Shown one piece after another: positions 49,031 through 58,208 of a stretch of DNA of 64,000 nucleotides. The DNA lies in NCBI GenBank assembly GCA_016806145.1, contig CP063166.1:1612001-1676000 (forward strand), in the 5' to 3' direction. The DNA is from Variovorax paradoxus (lineage in GTDB: Bacteria > Pseudomonadota > Gammaproteobacteria > Burkholderiales > Burkholderiaceae_C). Numbering within the stretch: position 1 is the first letter of the stretch; every line of letters starts with the position of its first letter. A model generated the notes under the pieces. That model saw only the letters and a list, made by a program, of their open reading frames with translations, searched no databases and was not told the origin of the DNA. Both the position numbers and the translations under genes were made by a program.

Positions 49031-50653
49031 ATGACCGCCATGAACTTCGATTTCGGCAACCCCTACACCTCCACCCGCATCCCGGTGTTCGCGCGCAACG
49101 TGGTGTCGACCTCGCACCCACTGGCCGCGCAGGCCGGCCTGCGCATCCTGCAGCAGGGCGGCAACGCGGTCGACGCGGCCGTCGCCACCGCGGCCGTCAT
49201 GACGCTGGTCGAGCCGGTGAGCAACGGCCTGGGCAGCGATGCCTTCTGCATCCTGTGGGACGGCAAGGCCCTGCACGGCCTCAATGCCTCGGGCCCCGCG
49301 CCCAAGGCCTGGACGCCCGAGTACTTCAAGGCCAAGTACGGTGCCGACGCCGCCACCCCGCCGATGCGCGGCATCGACTCGGTCACCGTGCCGGGCGCGG
49401 TGCGCGGCTGGGCCGCGCTCAGCGAGCGCTTCGGCAAGCTGCCCTTCGCCGACCTGATGGCGCCGGCCATCGACATCGCCGAGCGCGGCTACCTGGTGCC
49501 GCCGGTGGTGCAGGGCAAGTGGCTCGCGGCCACGCCGCTGCTGCAATCGCAGCCGGGCTTCGCCCAGGCCTTCCTGCCCTGGGGCCGCGCGCCCGAGGTC
49601 GGCGAGCTGTTCCGCTTCGCCGCCGCCGCGCGCGCGCTCAAGGCCATCGCCCGCACCAGGGGCGAGGCCTACTACACGGGCGAGATCGCCGAGGCGCTCG
49701 CGAAGTTCTCCCAGGAGCAGGGCGGCGCGCTCACCGTGGCCGACCTCGCGGCCTACCAGCCCGAGTGGATCACGCCGATCTCGCGCGACTATCGCGGCCA
49801 CACGCTGCACGAGATCCCGCCCAACGGCCAGGGCATCGCGGCGCTGATCGCGCTGGGCATCCTCGAGAAGTTCGACATCGCCTCGCTGCCGGTCGACTCG
49901 GTGGAGTCGCAGCATCTGCAGATCGAGGCCATGAAGCTGGCCTTCGCCGACGTCTACCGCTACGTGTCGGAGCGCTCGACCATGGAGGTCACGACCGAGC
50001 AGATGCTCGACGACGCCTACCTGGCCTCGCGCGCGCGGCTGATCGACCGCAACAAGGCGCAGGACTTCAAGGCCGGCAACCCCGTGAAGGGCGGCACCAT
50101 CTACCTCACCGCAGCCGACGAGAGCGGCATGATGGTGAGCTTCATCCAGAGCAACTACATGGGCTTCGGCTCGGGCTGCGTCGAGCCCGAATTCGGCATC
50201 AGCCTGCAGAACCGCGGCCACGGCTTCAGCCTCAAGGCCGAGAGCCCGAACGTGGTGGCGCCGGGCAAGCGTCCGTTCCACACCATCATCCCGGCCTTCC
50301 TCACCAAGGACGGCCAGCCGGTGATGAGCTTCGGCGTGATGGGCGGCAACATGCAGCCCCAGGGCCACATGCAGACGCTGGTGCGCATGCTCGACTACAA
50401 GCAGAACCCGCAGGCCGCCTGCGACGCGCCGCGCTGGCGCTTCAACGCGGGCCTGGAGATCAACGTCGAGGCCGCGATGAACCCCGCCACCGTGCAGGGC
50501 CTGCGCGGGCTGGGCCACCACCTCGAGGTCATCAACGACTCCTACCAGGACTTCGGTGCCGGCCAGTTCATCTGGCGCGCGGGCGATCCCTCGGTCGAGG
50601 GCTACGTGGCCGCCAGCGATCCGCGCCGAGACGGAGCGGCAGCAGGGTATTGA
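49031..50653 (+). CDS. Gamma-glutamyltransferase family protein
   Basis: 540 residues, Ntn hydrolase. ILQQGGNAVDAAVATAAVMTLVEPVSNGLGSDAF (residues 38-71) is the GGT N-terminal signature. The self-cleavage nucleophile is predicted at Thr356 in KGGTIYLTAAD, and the small subunit has SYQDFGAGQFIW. There is no signal peptide, unlike periplasmic E. coli Ggt, so it should act in the cytosol on imported gamma-glutamyl or similar amides. It starts 21 bases after the Bug gene. An in-frame ATG at 49040 is possible. Confidence 0.9.
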   Translation: MTAMNFDFGNPYTSTRIPVFARNVVSTSHPLAAQAGLRILQQGGNAVDAAVATAAVMTLVEPVSNGLGSDAFCILWDGKALHGLNASGPAPKAWTPEYFKAKYGADAATPPMRGIDSVTVPGAVRGWAALSERFGKLPFADLMAPAIDIAERGYLVPPVVQGKWLAATPLLQSQPGFAQAFLPWGRAPEVGELFRFAAAARALKAIARTRGEAYYTGEIAEALAKFSQEQGGALTVADLAAYQPEWITPISRDYRGHTLHEIPPNGQGIAALIALGILEKFDIASLPVDSVESQHLQIEAMKLAFADVYRYVSERSTMEVTTEQMLDDAYLASRARLIDRNKAQDFKAGNPVKGGTIYLTAADESGMMVSFIQSNYMGFGSGCVEPEFGISLQNRGHGFSLKAESPNVVAPGKRPFHTIIPAFLTKDGQPVMSFGVMGGNMQPQGHMQTLVRMLDYKQNPQAACDAPRWRFNAGLEINVEAAMNPATVQGLRGLGHHLEVINDSYQDFGAGQFIWRAGDPSVEGYVAASDPRRDGAAAGY

Positions 50654-50675
50654 GCTTTCACGCGATGATCGGGGG

Positions 50676-51620
50676 ATGACCAAGACGGCCGCGAGCACCG
50701 GCATTCCCCTTCCAGACAGCGCGAAGAGCATCGCGCCCGGCCTCGTCCTCGCCTCGCTGGGCGCGATCGCGTTCAGCGGCAAGGCGATCATCGTCAAGCT
50801 GGCCTACCGCCATGGCGTCGATGCCGTGACGCTGATCATGCTGCGCATGCTGTTCGCGCTGCCGCTGTTCGCGCTCATGGCCTGGTGGGCCGGCCGCGGC
50901 AAGCCCGCCCTGAGCTTTCGCGACTGGCTCGGCGTGATCGGGCTGGGCTTCTCGGGCTACTACCTTGCGAGCTTCCTGGACTTCGCCGGGCTGGCCTACA
51001 TCTCGGCCAGCTTCGAGCGGCTGATCCTCTATCTCAATCCCACGCTGGTGCTGTTCTTCGGCTGGGTGCTGTACCGCCGCCGCGTCACGCGGCCGCAACT
51101 GATCGGCATGGTCATCAGCTACGCGGGCGTGCTGCTGGTCTTCGGCCACGAGCTCCTGGCCGGCGAGAGCAAGGGCGGCGGCCTCGCGGCGGCCTGGGGC
51201 GCGTTCCTGGTGTTCCTCAGCGCGGTGAGCTATGCGGGCTACCTGGTCTACAGCGGCGAATTCGTGCAGCGCCTGGGTTCGCTGCGGCTGGTGGGCCTCG
51301 CGACCACGGTGGCCTGCCTGTTCTGCCTCGCGCAGTTCGCGCTGCTGCGCCCGCTAGCCGCGGCGCTGCAGGTGGCGCCCGAGGTGATCTGGCTGTCGGT
51401 GCTCAACGCCACCCTGTGCACCGCGGTGCCGGTGCTGATGGTGATGATGGCGATCGAGCGCATCGGGCCGGCCATCGCCGCCCAGACCGGCATGATCGGG
51501 CCCCTGTCGACCATCCTCATGGGCGTGGTCATACTCGGCGAGCCGTTCACGGCCTGGATCGCCGCCGGCACGGCGCTGGTGATCGCGGGCATCTTCGTTT
51601 TCACGCGCAAGGGCCGCTGA
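50676..51620 (+). CDS. DMT superfamily (EamA) transporter
   Basis: 314 residues, ten predicted helices in two EamA repeats (about 22-160 and 172-310). ASLGAIAFSGKAIIVKLAYRHGVD begins repeat one, and GAFLVFLSAVSYAGYLVYSGEFVQRLG begins repeat two. Such carriers usually export amino acids or metabolites. It lies 22 bases after the GGT gene and probably belongs to the same unit. Confidence 0.88.
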   Translation: MTKTAASTGIPLPDSAKSIAPGLVLASLGAIAFSGKAIIVKLAYRHGVDAVTLIMLRMLFALPLFALMAWWAGRGKPALSFRDWLGVIGLGFSGYYLASFLDFAGLAYISASFERLILYLNPTLVLFFGWVLYRRRVTRPQLIGMVISYAGVLLVFGHELLAGESKGGGLAAAWGAFLVFLSAVSYAGYLVYSGEFVQRLGSLRLVGLATTVACLFCLAQFALLRPLAAALQVAPEVIWLSVLNATLCTAVPVLMVMMAIERIGPAIAAQTGMIGPLSTILMGVVILGEPFTAWIAAGTALVIAGIFVFTRKGR

Positions 51621-51660
51621 GGCCACCGCGCTTTATTTTTTCTCTTCTGGAGTCGAACAA

Positions 51661-52461
51661 ATGGATCTGGGCATTGCAGGCAAGACCGCGCTGGTGTGCG
51701 GCGCGAGCAAGGGGTTGGGCTACGGCTGCGCCGAGGCGCTGGTGCGCGAGGGCGTCAACGTGGTGATCGTGGCGCGCGGCGCCGAGGCGCTCGAGGCTGC
51801 GGCCAAGCAACTGGCCGACGCGGCCACCGCGGCGGGCACGCCCGCGCCCTTCGTCAAGGCCGTGGCGGCCGACATCACGACCGAGGCCGGCCGCGCCGCC
51901 GTGTTCGCGCTGGGCCATGCCTTCGACATCGTGGTCACCAATGCCGGTGGCCCGCCGCCCGGCGACTTCCGCAACTGGGAGCGCGAGGACTGGATCAAGG
52001 CGGTCGACGCCAACATGCTCACGCCGATCGAGCTCATCAAGGCCACGGTCGACGGCATGGCCGAGCGCGGCTTCGGTCGCATCGTCAACATCACCTCGAG
52101 CTCGGTGAAGTCGCCGATCGAAGTGCTGGGCCTGTCGAACGGCGCGCGCAGCGGCCTCACCGGCTTCGTCGCCGGCGTGGCGCGCAGCAGCGTTGCCGGC
52201 AAGGGCGTGACCATCAACAACCTGCTGCCCGGTTCCTTCGAGACCGATCGCCTCAAGGGCACGATGAGCGGCGCGGCGCAGAAGTCGGGCCTGGACTTCG
52301 ACACCGTGTGGGAGAACCGCAAGAAGGCCGTGCCCGCGCGCCGCTTCGGCACGCCCGCCGAGTTCGGCGCCATCTGCGCCTTCCTGTGCAGCGTGCAGGC
52401 CGGCTACATGACCGGCCAGAACGTGCTGGCCGACGGCGGTGCCTACCCGGGCACCTACTGA
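51661..52461 (+). CDS. SDR family protein lacking the Tyr-x-x-x-Lys pair
   Basis: 266 residues. The nucleotide-binding motif CGASKGLGYG is near residue 14, TNAGGPPPG near 97, and Ser in NITSSSVKSP near 145. Where YxxxK is expected the protein has SNGAR (about 160-164), so Tyr is replaced by Ser and Lys by Arg; PGSFETDR and GGAYPGTY follow. It belongs to an SDR subgroup annotated as FabG-like, whose activity may be altered or lost. Good spacing to the EamA gene (40 bp) suggests possible co-transcription. Confidence 0.87.
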   Translation: MDLGIAGKTALVCGASKGLGYGCAEALVREGVNVVIVARGAEALEAAAKQLADAATAAGTPAPFVKAVAADITTEAGRAAVFALGHAFDIVVTNAGGPPPGDFRNWEREDWIKAVDANMLTPIELIKATVDGMAERGFGRIVNITSSSVKSPIEVLGLSNGARSGLTGFVAGVARSSVAGKGVTINNLLPGSFETDRLKGTMSGAAQKSGLDFDTVWENRKKAVPARRFGTPAEFGAICAFLCSVQAGYMTGQNVLADGGAYPGTY

Positions 52462-52507
52462 GCCGGACCAGGCATCACGCGAGCCGAAGAATTCGCGGGG
52501 CAAGAGG

Positions 52508-54280
52508 ATGAGCAGGGAGTCGTTTCAAGAGATCACGCTGGTGTCCGTCACCGGCCTGCCGGATGCACGCGGCGCCGCCATGGCGCTCGCGCTGAGCCTG
52601 GCGCAGATGCCCGGCGCGCGCGCGCTGCTGTGCAGCCCGCAGGCGCCGCCCGACCTGGGCCGCGGCATCGCGCACCGCGCGATCGCGCCGCTCGACTACC
52701 ACGAGTACAGCTGGTTCATCATGTTCGCGCTCTGGCGCCTGGTGGACACCGAGTTCGCGCTGATCGTGCAGGAAGACGGCTGGGTGCTCGACGCGGCCAA
52801 CTGGAACGAGGCCTTCCTCGACCACGACTGCATCGGCGCGCCGATCCACCTCGCGCGCATCGAGCCGCCGCGGGGGCCGGCCTATTGGCGCAACCGCTTC
52901 GAATGGGCCGACGAGTACGCGCGGCCCGACCACCGCGTCACGCCGGTGCTCAACGGCGGCTTCAGCCTGCGCAGCCGGCGCTTCCTGCGCGCGCTGGTCG
53001 ACCATCCCGAGATCCGCGTCGAGATTCCGCCGCCCGATGCGCTCGAGGGCGAGCCGCTGCGGATGCACTGGCATCACAACCCGCTGCTGGAGGACGTCCA
53101 GCTGACGGGGGTGCTGCGGCCCGCGCTCGAGGCCCGGGGCCTGCGCTTCGCGCCGGTCGAGCTGGCGCGCGAGTTCGCGATCGAGCATGCGGGCCCGCAG
53201 CTGCACCATGGCTTCGATGCGCTGAAGATCTTCGGTCATCACTCGAAGGTGCGCCGGCTGGTGTCGCTGTCGCCGCCCACGGTGCGTTCGCTGGTGCCGC
53301 TGTCGGAGCTCGACGGCTGGTACGGCGAGCGCGACCTGCTGGCGATGTTCGAGCGCCGCGGCTACCGCGTCGAGTTCCCGCTCGAGGCGCGTCAGGCCGT
53401 GGCCGTGTCGCAGGGCCCCACGCGCAGGGTCTACGACTGCTTCACCTACAACGGCGAGGCCGACGTCCTCGCGGCGCGGCTGCACGAGCTCGACGAGGTG
53501 GTCGACTGCTTCGTGCTGGTGGAGGCCGACCGCAGCTTCACCGGCGCGCCCAAGCCGCTGCGCTTCGATGCCGCCGATCCGTGCATTGCGGCCTTCCTGC
53601 CGCGCATCCGCCATGTGGCGGTGCACGACATGCCCGAGGTCGACGCGGCGGCCGATGCGATCGCCGTGCCCGGCGACTGGCATGCCGACACGCCGACATC
53701 GGGCTTCTGGATCCGCGAGAAATTCCAGCGCAACCAGATCCTGCGCGGCCTGCACGACGCGGCGCCGCACGACCTGGTGATGGTCTCCGACGCCGACGAG
53801 ATACCGCGCGCCGACGTCGTTCGCGCCATGCGCGACGACCGCCGCCACGAGGTCTTCGGGCTGCGCCAGGCCTTCTATTACTTCTACGCCGACTACCGCA
53901 ACGTGCAGGGCCCCGAGGCCGCGGCGATCTGGACCGTGGCGGCCACGCGCGCGCGGCTCGATGGCCTCACGCCCGACCAGCTGCGCCTGCGCGTGCGCAG
54001 CGGCGCCCAGCCCGCGCGGCTGATCGACGACGCGGGCTGGCACCTGTCGTACCTCGCGATGGACGAGGAGGCGGTGCGCGCCAAGATCCGCGGCTTCGCG
54101 CACCAGGAATACAACCGGCCCGAGCTGCTCGAGGCGCTCGACATTCCCGCGCTGCTGGCCTCGGGCCGCGATCTCTACGGCCGACCCGGCTATGTCTGGC
54201 GACTGGTGGGGCGCGAGGAGGCGCCGCGCTGGCTCGCGGCGCAGCCCACGCTGGCGCACCTGTTCGCCCCGCGCCAGTGA
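52508..54280 (+). CDS. Two-domain glycosyltransferase (DUF5672 + GT17-like)
   Basis: 590 residues. The N-terminal part (about 1-240) matches DUF5672: LVSVTGLPDARG, DYHEYSWFIMFALW, FALIVQEDGWVLD and VLNGGFSLRSRRFLRAL. The C-terminal part (about 295-585) matches GT17 beta-1,4-N-acetylglucosaminyltransferases: RRVYDCFTYNGEADVLAARLHELDEVVDCFVLVEADRSFTG and HDLVMVSDADEIPRADVV (DxD-like). No signal peptide is seen; it is probably cytosolic. Acceptor unknown; no other sugar gene is adjacent. Start ATG 52508 has AAGAGG directly upstream. Confidence 0.85.
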   Translation: MSRESFQEITLVSVTGLPDARGAAMALALSLAQMPGARALLCSPQAPPDLGRGIAHRAIAPLDYHEYSWFIMFALWRLVDTEFALIVQEDGWVLDAANWNEAFLDHDCIGAPIHLARIEPPRGPAYWRNRFEWADEYARPDHRVTPVLNGGFSLRSRRFLRALVDHPEIRVEIPPPDALEGEPLRMHWHHNPLLEDVQLTGVLRPALEARGLRFAPVELAREFAIEHAGPQLHHGFDALKIFGHHSKVRRLVSLSPPTVRSLVPLSELDGWYGERDLLAMFERRGYRVEFPLEARQAVAVSQGPTRRVYDCFTYNGEADVLAARLHELDEVVDCFVLVEADRSFTGAPKPLRFDAADPCIAAFLPRIRHVAVHDMPEVDAAADAIAVPGDWHADTPTSGFWIREKFQRNQILRGLHDAAPHDLVMVSDADEIPRADVVRAMRDDRRHEVFGLRQAFYYFYADYRNVQGPEAAAIWTVAATRARLDGLTPDQLRLRVRSGAQPARLIDDAGWHLSYLAMDEEAVRAKIRGFAHQEYNRPELLEALDIPALLASGRDLYGRPGYVWRLVGREEAPRWLAAQPTLAHLFAPRQ

Positions 54281-54281
54281 T

Positions 54282-55187
54282 TCAGCGCCGCGCCGACACC
54301 ACGATCCCGCCCACGATCAGCACGAAGGCCGCGCCGTGGTACCAGTGCGGCGCCTCGCGCAGGAAGGCCGCCGACATCACGGCCGCGAACAGCGGCGTGA
54401 GGTTCATGAAGATGCCGGCCACCTGCGGGCCCGCGCGCTGCACGCCGCTGCCCCAGCACCGGTAGGCCAGCACGGCCGGGCCGATGCCGATGAAGGCCAT
54501 GGCGGCGACCAGCGGCCAGCCCAGGTCGAGGTGGGCCGGCGTCAGCGCCCATTCGCCGGCCGCGAACGTGCCCGACCAGGCGACGCCGAACACCAGCTGC
54601 GCCATCAGGAACGCGGCCCAGTCGCGCCGCAGCGCGGCGGGCTCGTGCGTGCGCGCGAGCAGCCAGCTGTAGAAGGCCCATGCGATGGTGCCCAGGATCA
54701 TGTAGAGGTCGCCCGGCACCAGCCGCAGCGCCAGCAGCTGGCGCCATTCGCCGCGGCTGAGTACCAGCAGCACGCCGAGCATCGACAGCAGCGCGCCGCC
54801 GATCGCGCGCCCATGCGGGCGGGCGCCGAAGAACAGGCTGCCCACCGCCAGCATCCACAGCGGCAGGCTCGAGCCCACCAGCGTCACGTTGATCGGCGTC
54901 GAGGTCTGCAGCGCCAGGTACTGGAAGGCGTTGTACAGGCCGATGCCCAGCAGGCCCAGCAGCGCATAGCGCCTCCAGTGCGCCCACAGCGGGCTCGCGG
55001 GCCGCAGCACCGCGGCCGCGAGCGGCAGCAGCAGCACGAAGGCGATGACCCAGCGCACGAAGTTCAGCGTGAGCGGCGACACCAGTTCGCGCACCAGCCG
55101 GCCGACCACCGCGTTGCCGGCCCACAGCAGCGGCGGCACGACGAGCAGGAGGACGGTCAGTGGCGTGAGGCGCTGCGGCTGTGACAT
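54282..55187 (-). CDS. DMT superfamily (EamA) transporter
   Basis: 301 residues, ten helices in two EamA repeats (PLLWAGNAVVGRLV in the first, MILGTIAWAFYSWLLAR in the second). It belongs to the RhaT/YdcZ-like export family. It is convergent with the glycosyltransferase gene, with 1 base between their stops. ATG 55187 gives a normal protein; the longer reading upstream contains no recognisable leader. Confidence 0.88.
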   Translation of the reverse strand: MSQPQRLTPLTVLLLVVPPLLWAGNAVVGRLVRELVSPLTLNFVRWVIAFVLLLPLAAAVLRPASPLWAHWRRYALLGLLGIGLYNAFQYLALQTSTPINVTLVGSSLPLWMLAVGSLFFGARPHGRAIGGALLSMLGVLLVLSRGEWRQLLALRLVPGDLYMILGTIAWAFYSWLLARTHEPAALRRDWAAFLMAQLVFGVAWSGTFAAGEWALTPAHLDLGWPLVAAMAFIGIGPAVLAYRCWGSGVQRAGPQVAGIFMNLTPLFAAVMSAAFLREAPHWYHGAAFVLIVGGIVVSARR

Positions 55188-55290
55188 GGGCGCCGACTCT
55201 AACGGCTGGATGCAATGACCCGTGTCGCCGCGGAAACCCCAAACATGGCAGGATGCGCCTCTTCTTTTTTCGCGCGTGGAGACAGCACCG

Positions 55291-56277
55291 ATGTTGAGCA
55301 AAGCCGTTCGTATCGACCGCCATGGCGGTCCCGAGGAACTGAAGATCGTCGAGGTCGAGGTCGGCGAGCCCGGCCCCGGCGAGATCCGCATCCGCCACAA
55401 GGCCGTGGGCCTGAACTTCATCGACACCTACCAGCGCAGCGGGCTTTATCCGTTCCAGATGCCGCTGCAGCTGGGCATGGAAGCCGCGGGCGTGGTCGAG
55501 GCGGTGGGCGAGGGCGTCACGCACCTGAAGGCCGGCGACCGCGCCGCCTATGCGAGCCAGCCGCCCGGTGCCTACAGCGAGCTGCGCGTGATGCCCGCCA
55601 AGTGCGTCTGCAAGCTGCCCGACGACATCTCCTTCGAGACCGGCGCGGCCATGATGCTCAAGGGCCTGACCACGCAGTACCTGCTGAAGAAGACGCTGCC
55701 GGCCGAGGGCCTGCAGGCCGGCGACTTCGTGCTGTTCCATGCCGCGGCCGGCGGCGTCGGCCTGATCGCCTGCCAGTGGGCCAAGGCGCTGGGCCTGCAG
55801 CTGATCGGCACCGCCGGCAGCGACGCCAAGTGCCAGCTCGCGCTGGACCACGGCGCGGCGCATGCCCTCAACTACAGCAGCGAGAACTTCGCCGCCCGCG
55901 TCAAGGAGATCACCGGCGGCAAGGGCGTGAAGGTGGTCTACGACTCGGTCGGCAAGGACACCTTCGAAGGCTCGATCGACTGCCTGCGTCCCTTCGGCCT
56001 GCTGGCCGTGTTCGGCAACGGCTCGGGCCCGGTGCCGCCGGTGAACCTCGGCGTGCTGGCCTCGAAGGGCTCGCTGTACCTGACGCGTCCCACGCTGTTC
56101 TCGCACCTGGCCACGCGCGAGAGCACGCAGGCGATGGCGGACGACCTGTTCGCCATCGTGCAGAGCGGCGCGGTGAAGATCCCGATCGTGCAGCGCTATG
56201 CGCTGGCCGACGTGCAGCAGGCGCACCGCGACCTCGAGGCGCGCAAGACCACGGGCTGCACCATCCTCACGCTCTGA
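55291..56277 (+). CDS. NADPH:quinone oxidoreductase family protein
   Basis: 328 residues, zinc-free MDR. RHKAVGLNFIDTYQRSGLYPFQMPLQLGMEAAGVVEAVGEGV (about residues 43-84) is the quinone reductase signature, and FHAAAGGVGLIACQWAKALG near 148 is the NADPH-binding Rossmann segment. No zinc Cys pattern is present. It reduces quinones or alpha,beta-unsaturated carbonyls in the cytosol. Confidence 0.9.
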   Translation: MLSKAVRIDRHGGPEELKIVEVEVGEPGPGEIRIRHKAVGLNFIDTYQRSGLYPFQMPLQLGMEAAGVVEAVGEGVTHLKAGDRAAYASQPPGAYSELRVMPAKCVCKLPDDISFETGAAMMLKGLTTQYLLKKTLPAEGLQAGDFVLFHAAAGGVGLIACQWAKALGLQLIGTAGSDAKCQLALDHGAAHALNYSSENFAARVKEITGGKGVKVVYDSVGKDTFEGSIDCLRPFGLLAVFGNGSGPVPPVNLGVLASKGSLYLTRPTLFSHLATRESTQAMADDLFAIVQSGAVKIPIVQRYALADVQQAHRDLEARKTTGCTILTL

Positions 56278-56409
56278 GCGTCACCCCGGCCTTGTCCTAC
56301 CCGGGCAGGGGTGTCATGCCTGCGTCTTGTGGCGGGAGCACTTTGTAGCCTCGTTGGCAACGAAGCCCCGCCGCCGTCCCGCCTCTTCGCGGGATCGCCG
56401 CCTGCCGCC

Positions 56410-56865
56410 ATGAGCACCGTCCGCACCTTCATCGTCGAAGACAACCCCACCATCCGCGAGAACCTCGTGGGCACCCTGCGCGAGGTGGCGCGGGTCGATC
56501 CGGTCGGCCTGGCCGACACCGAGGCCGAGAGCACGCGCTGGCTCACGCGCAACATGGCGGCGTGGGACCTGGCGATCATCGACCTGTTTCTGAAAGACGG
56601 CACCGGCCTCAGCGTGCTTCAGGCCTGCCGCCACCGCGACCCATCGCAGAAGATGGTGGTGCTGAGCAACCACGCCACGCCCGACATGCGCCGCCGCTGC
56701 CTGCAGCTCGGCGCCGATGCCGTGTTCGACAAGGCGACCGAGGTCGACGACCTGATCGACTTCTGCCTGCGCTGCCGCCAGGCGCGCTTCACGGCCACCG
56801 CCACGGGCTATCCCCCACCGTCCGCGTCGCCTTCTTCGCGCCCCGCCGCCTCGACGGCGCACTAG
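56410..56865 (+). CDS. Stand-alone response regulator receiver protein
   Basis: 151 residues: one receiver domain (about 4-125) and a short Pro/Ser/Ala tail, no DNA-binding domain. Acidic pair is in VEDN, phosphoacceptor Asp in IIDLFLKDG near residue 58, Ser in VVLSNH near 85 and Lys in FDKATE near 107. No sensor kinase is adjacent. It may act by protein contact like CheY or Spo0F. Confidence 0.87.
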   Translation: MSTVRTFIVEDNPTIRENLVGTLREVARVDPVGLADTEAESTRWLTRNMAAWDLAIIDLFLKDGTGLSVLQACRHRDPSQKMVVLSNHATPDMRRRCLQLGADAVFDKATEVDDLIDFCLRCRQARFTATATGYPPPSASPSSRPAASTAH

Positions 56866-56876
56866 CGCGAAAATAC

Positions 56877-56889
56877 GGGTAATCCCTAA
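56877..56889. promoter_or_regulatory. GGGTAATCCCTAA motif upstream of the BASS transporter
   Basis: Differs in one base from the site at 44813-44825 and lies 47 bp before the transporter start, within the 71-bp gap. Confidence 0.35.
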
Positions 56890-56936
56890 TTCGAGCGATC
56901 GTCCCTGTCCCGGGGTCGGTCGCGCTTTGCCTTTCC

Positions 56937-57953
56937 ATGTCCCGTTCCCGTCTCCTGCCCGACAACTTCACCCTCGCCCTGCTGTTGGTCGTCACCCTCG
57001 CGAGCCTCGTCCCCGCCAGCGGCCGTCCCGCCCAGTTCTTCGAGGGCCTGACCACGGTGGCCATCGGCCTGCTGTTCTTCCTGCACGGCGCCAAGCTCTC
57101 GCGCGAGGCGATCCTCGAGGGCATCACCCACTGGCGGCTGCACCTGCTGGTGTTCGCGAGCACCTTCGTGCTGTTCCCGCTGCTCGGGCTGGCGTTGAAG
57201 CCGGTGCTGGTGCCGCTGGTCACGCCCGAGCTCTACACCGGCGTGCTCTACCTGTGCGTGCTGCCCGCGACCGTGCAGTCGGCGATCGCCTTCACGGCGA
57301 TGGCGCGCGGCAACATGCCGGCGGCGATCTGCAGCGCCTCGGCCTCGACGCTGCTGGGGGTGTTCGTGACGCCGGTGCTGGTGGGGCTGGTGGTACTGCC
57401 GCACGGCGGGCATGCGGCGTCGTCGTCGCTCGATGCGATCGGGCGGATCCTGCTGCAGCTGATGGTGCCGTTCGCGGCGGGGCATCTGCTGCGGCCGTGG
57501 ATCGGGGGCTGGGTGAAGCGGCGTGCGTCGGTGCTGAAGTTCGTGGACCAGGGGTCGATCCTGCTGGTGGTCTATACGGCATTCAGTGCGGCGGTGATCG
57601 AGGGGTTGTGGCGGCAGGTGCCGATGCATGCGCTGGTGGGGTTGCTGGTCGTGTGTGCGGTGATCCTGGCTTTGGCGTTGAGCCTGACTACCTTGTTGGC
57701 GCGCAAGCTGGGCTTCGATACTGAAGACGAGATCACTATCGTGTTCTGTGGGTCGAAGAAGAGTCTGGCTAGCGGGATTCCTATGGCGAAGGTTCTGTTC
57801 GCCTCGCATGCTGTGGGCGCTATCGTTTTGCCGCTGATGTTGTTTCATCAGATGCAGTTGATGGTTTGTGCTGTGTTGGCGCAGAGGTATGCGCGGCGGG
57901 AGGCTGGGGTTGCTGAGCCTTCTGCTGTTGGGGCTGCTGCTTCCTCTAAATAG
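56937..57953 (+). CDS. Bile acid:sodium symporter family (BASS) transporter
   Basis: 338 residues, nine or ten helices. TVAIGLLFFLHGAKLSREAILEGITHWRLHLLVF, LPATVQSAIAFTAMARGNMPAA and FCGSKKSLASGIPMAKVLF match the YfeH/SBF-like branch, whose members move organic anions with sodium. The last hundred or so codons (from about 57640) switch from G/C-ending to many T-ending codons (GCT, GTT, TCT, CCT), unlike the first two thirds. A large repeat island follows immediately. Confidence 0.88.
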   Translation: MSRSRLLPDNFTLALLLVVTLASLVPASGRPAQFFEGLTTVAIGLLFFLHGAKLSREAILEGITHWRLHLLVFASTFVLFPLLGLALKPVLVPLVTPELYTGVLYLCVLPATVQSAIAFTAMARGNMPAAICSASASTLLGVFVTPVLVGLVVLPHGGHAASSSLDAIGRILLQLMVPFAAGHLLRPWIGGWVKRRASVLKFVDQGSILLVVYTAFSAAVIEGLWRQVPMHALVGLLVVCAVILALALSLTTLLARKLGFDTEDEITIVFCGSKKSLASGIPMAKVLFASHAVGAIVLPLMLFHQMQLMVCAVLAQRYARREAGVAEPSAVGAAASSK

Positions 57954-58208
57954 CGGGTTGCTTTTTTTTGAGGCAGGAGCCGGGAATTCGCCCCGGCGGG
58001 CGAGTCACTTTCTTTTGCTTCGCCAAAAGAAAGTAACCAAAGAAAAGGCGACCCACTGTCTGCGTCCCTCCGCTTCGCTGCGGGCAACCTGCGGTGCTCG
58101 CGTTTCGCGGGGTCTCGCAGAACTCGCTCCGCTGCGCTGCGCTCAAACAGCTGCGAGCCCTTATCCGCGAAACGCTGCGCTCCTCGGCGCAGCCAGAGGG
58201 GGTGGGTC

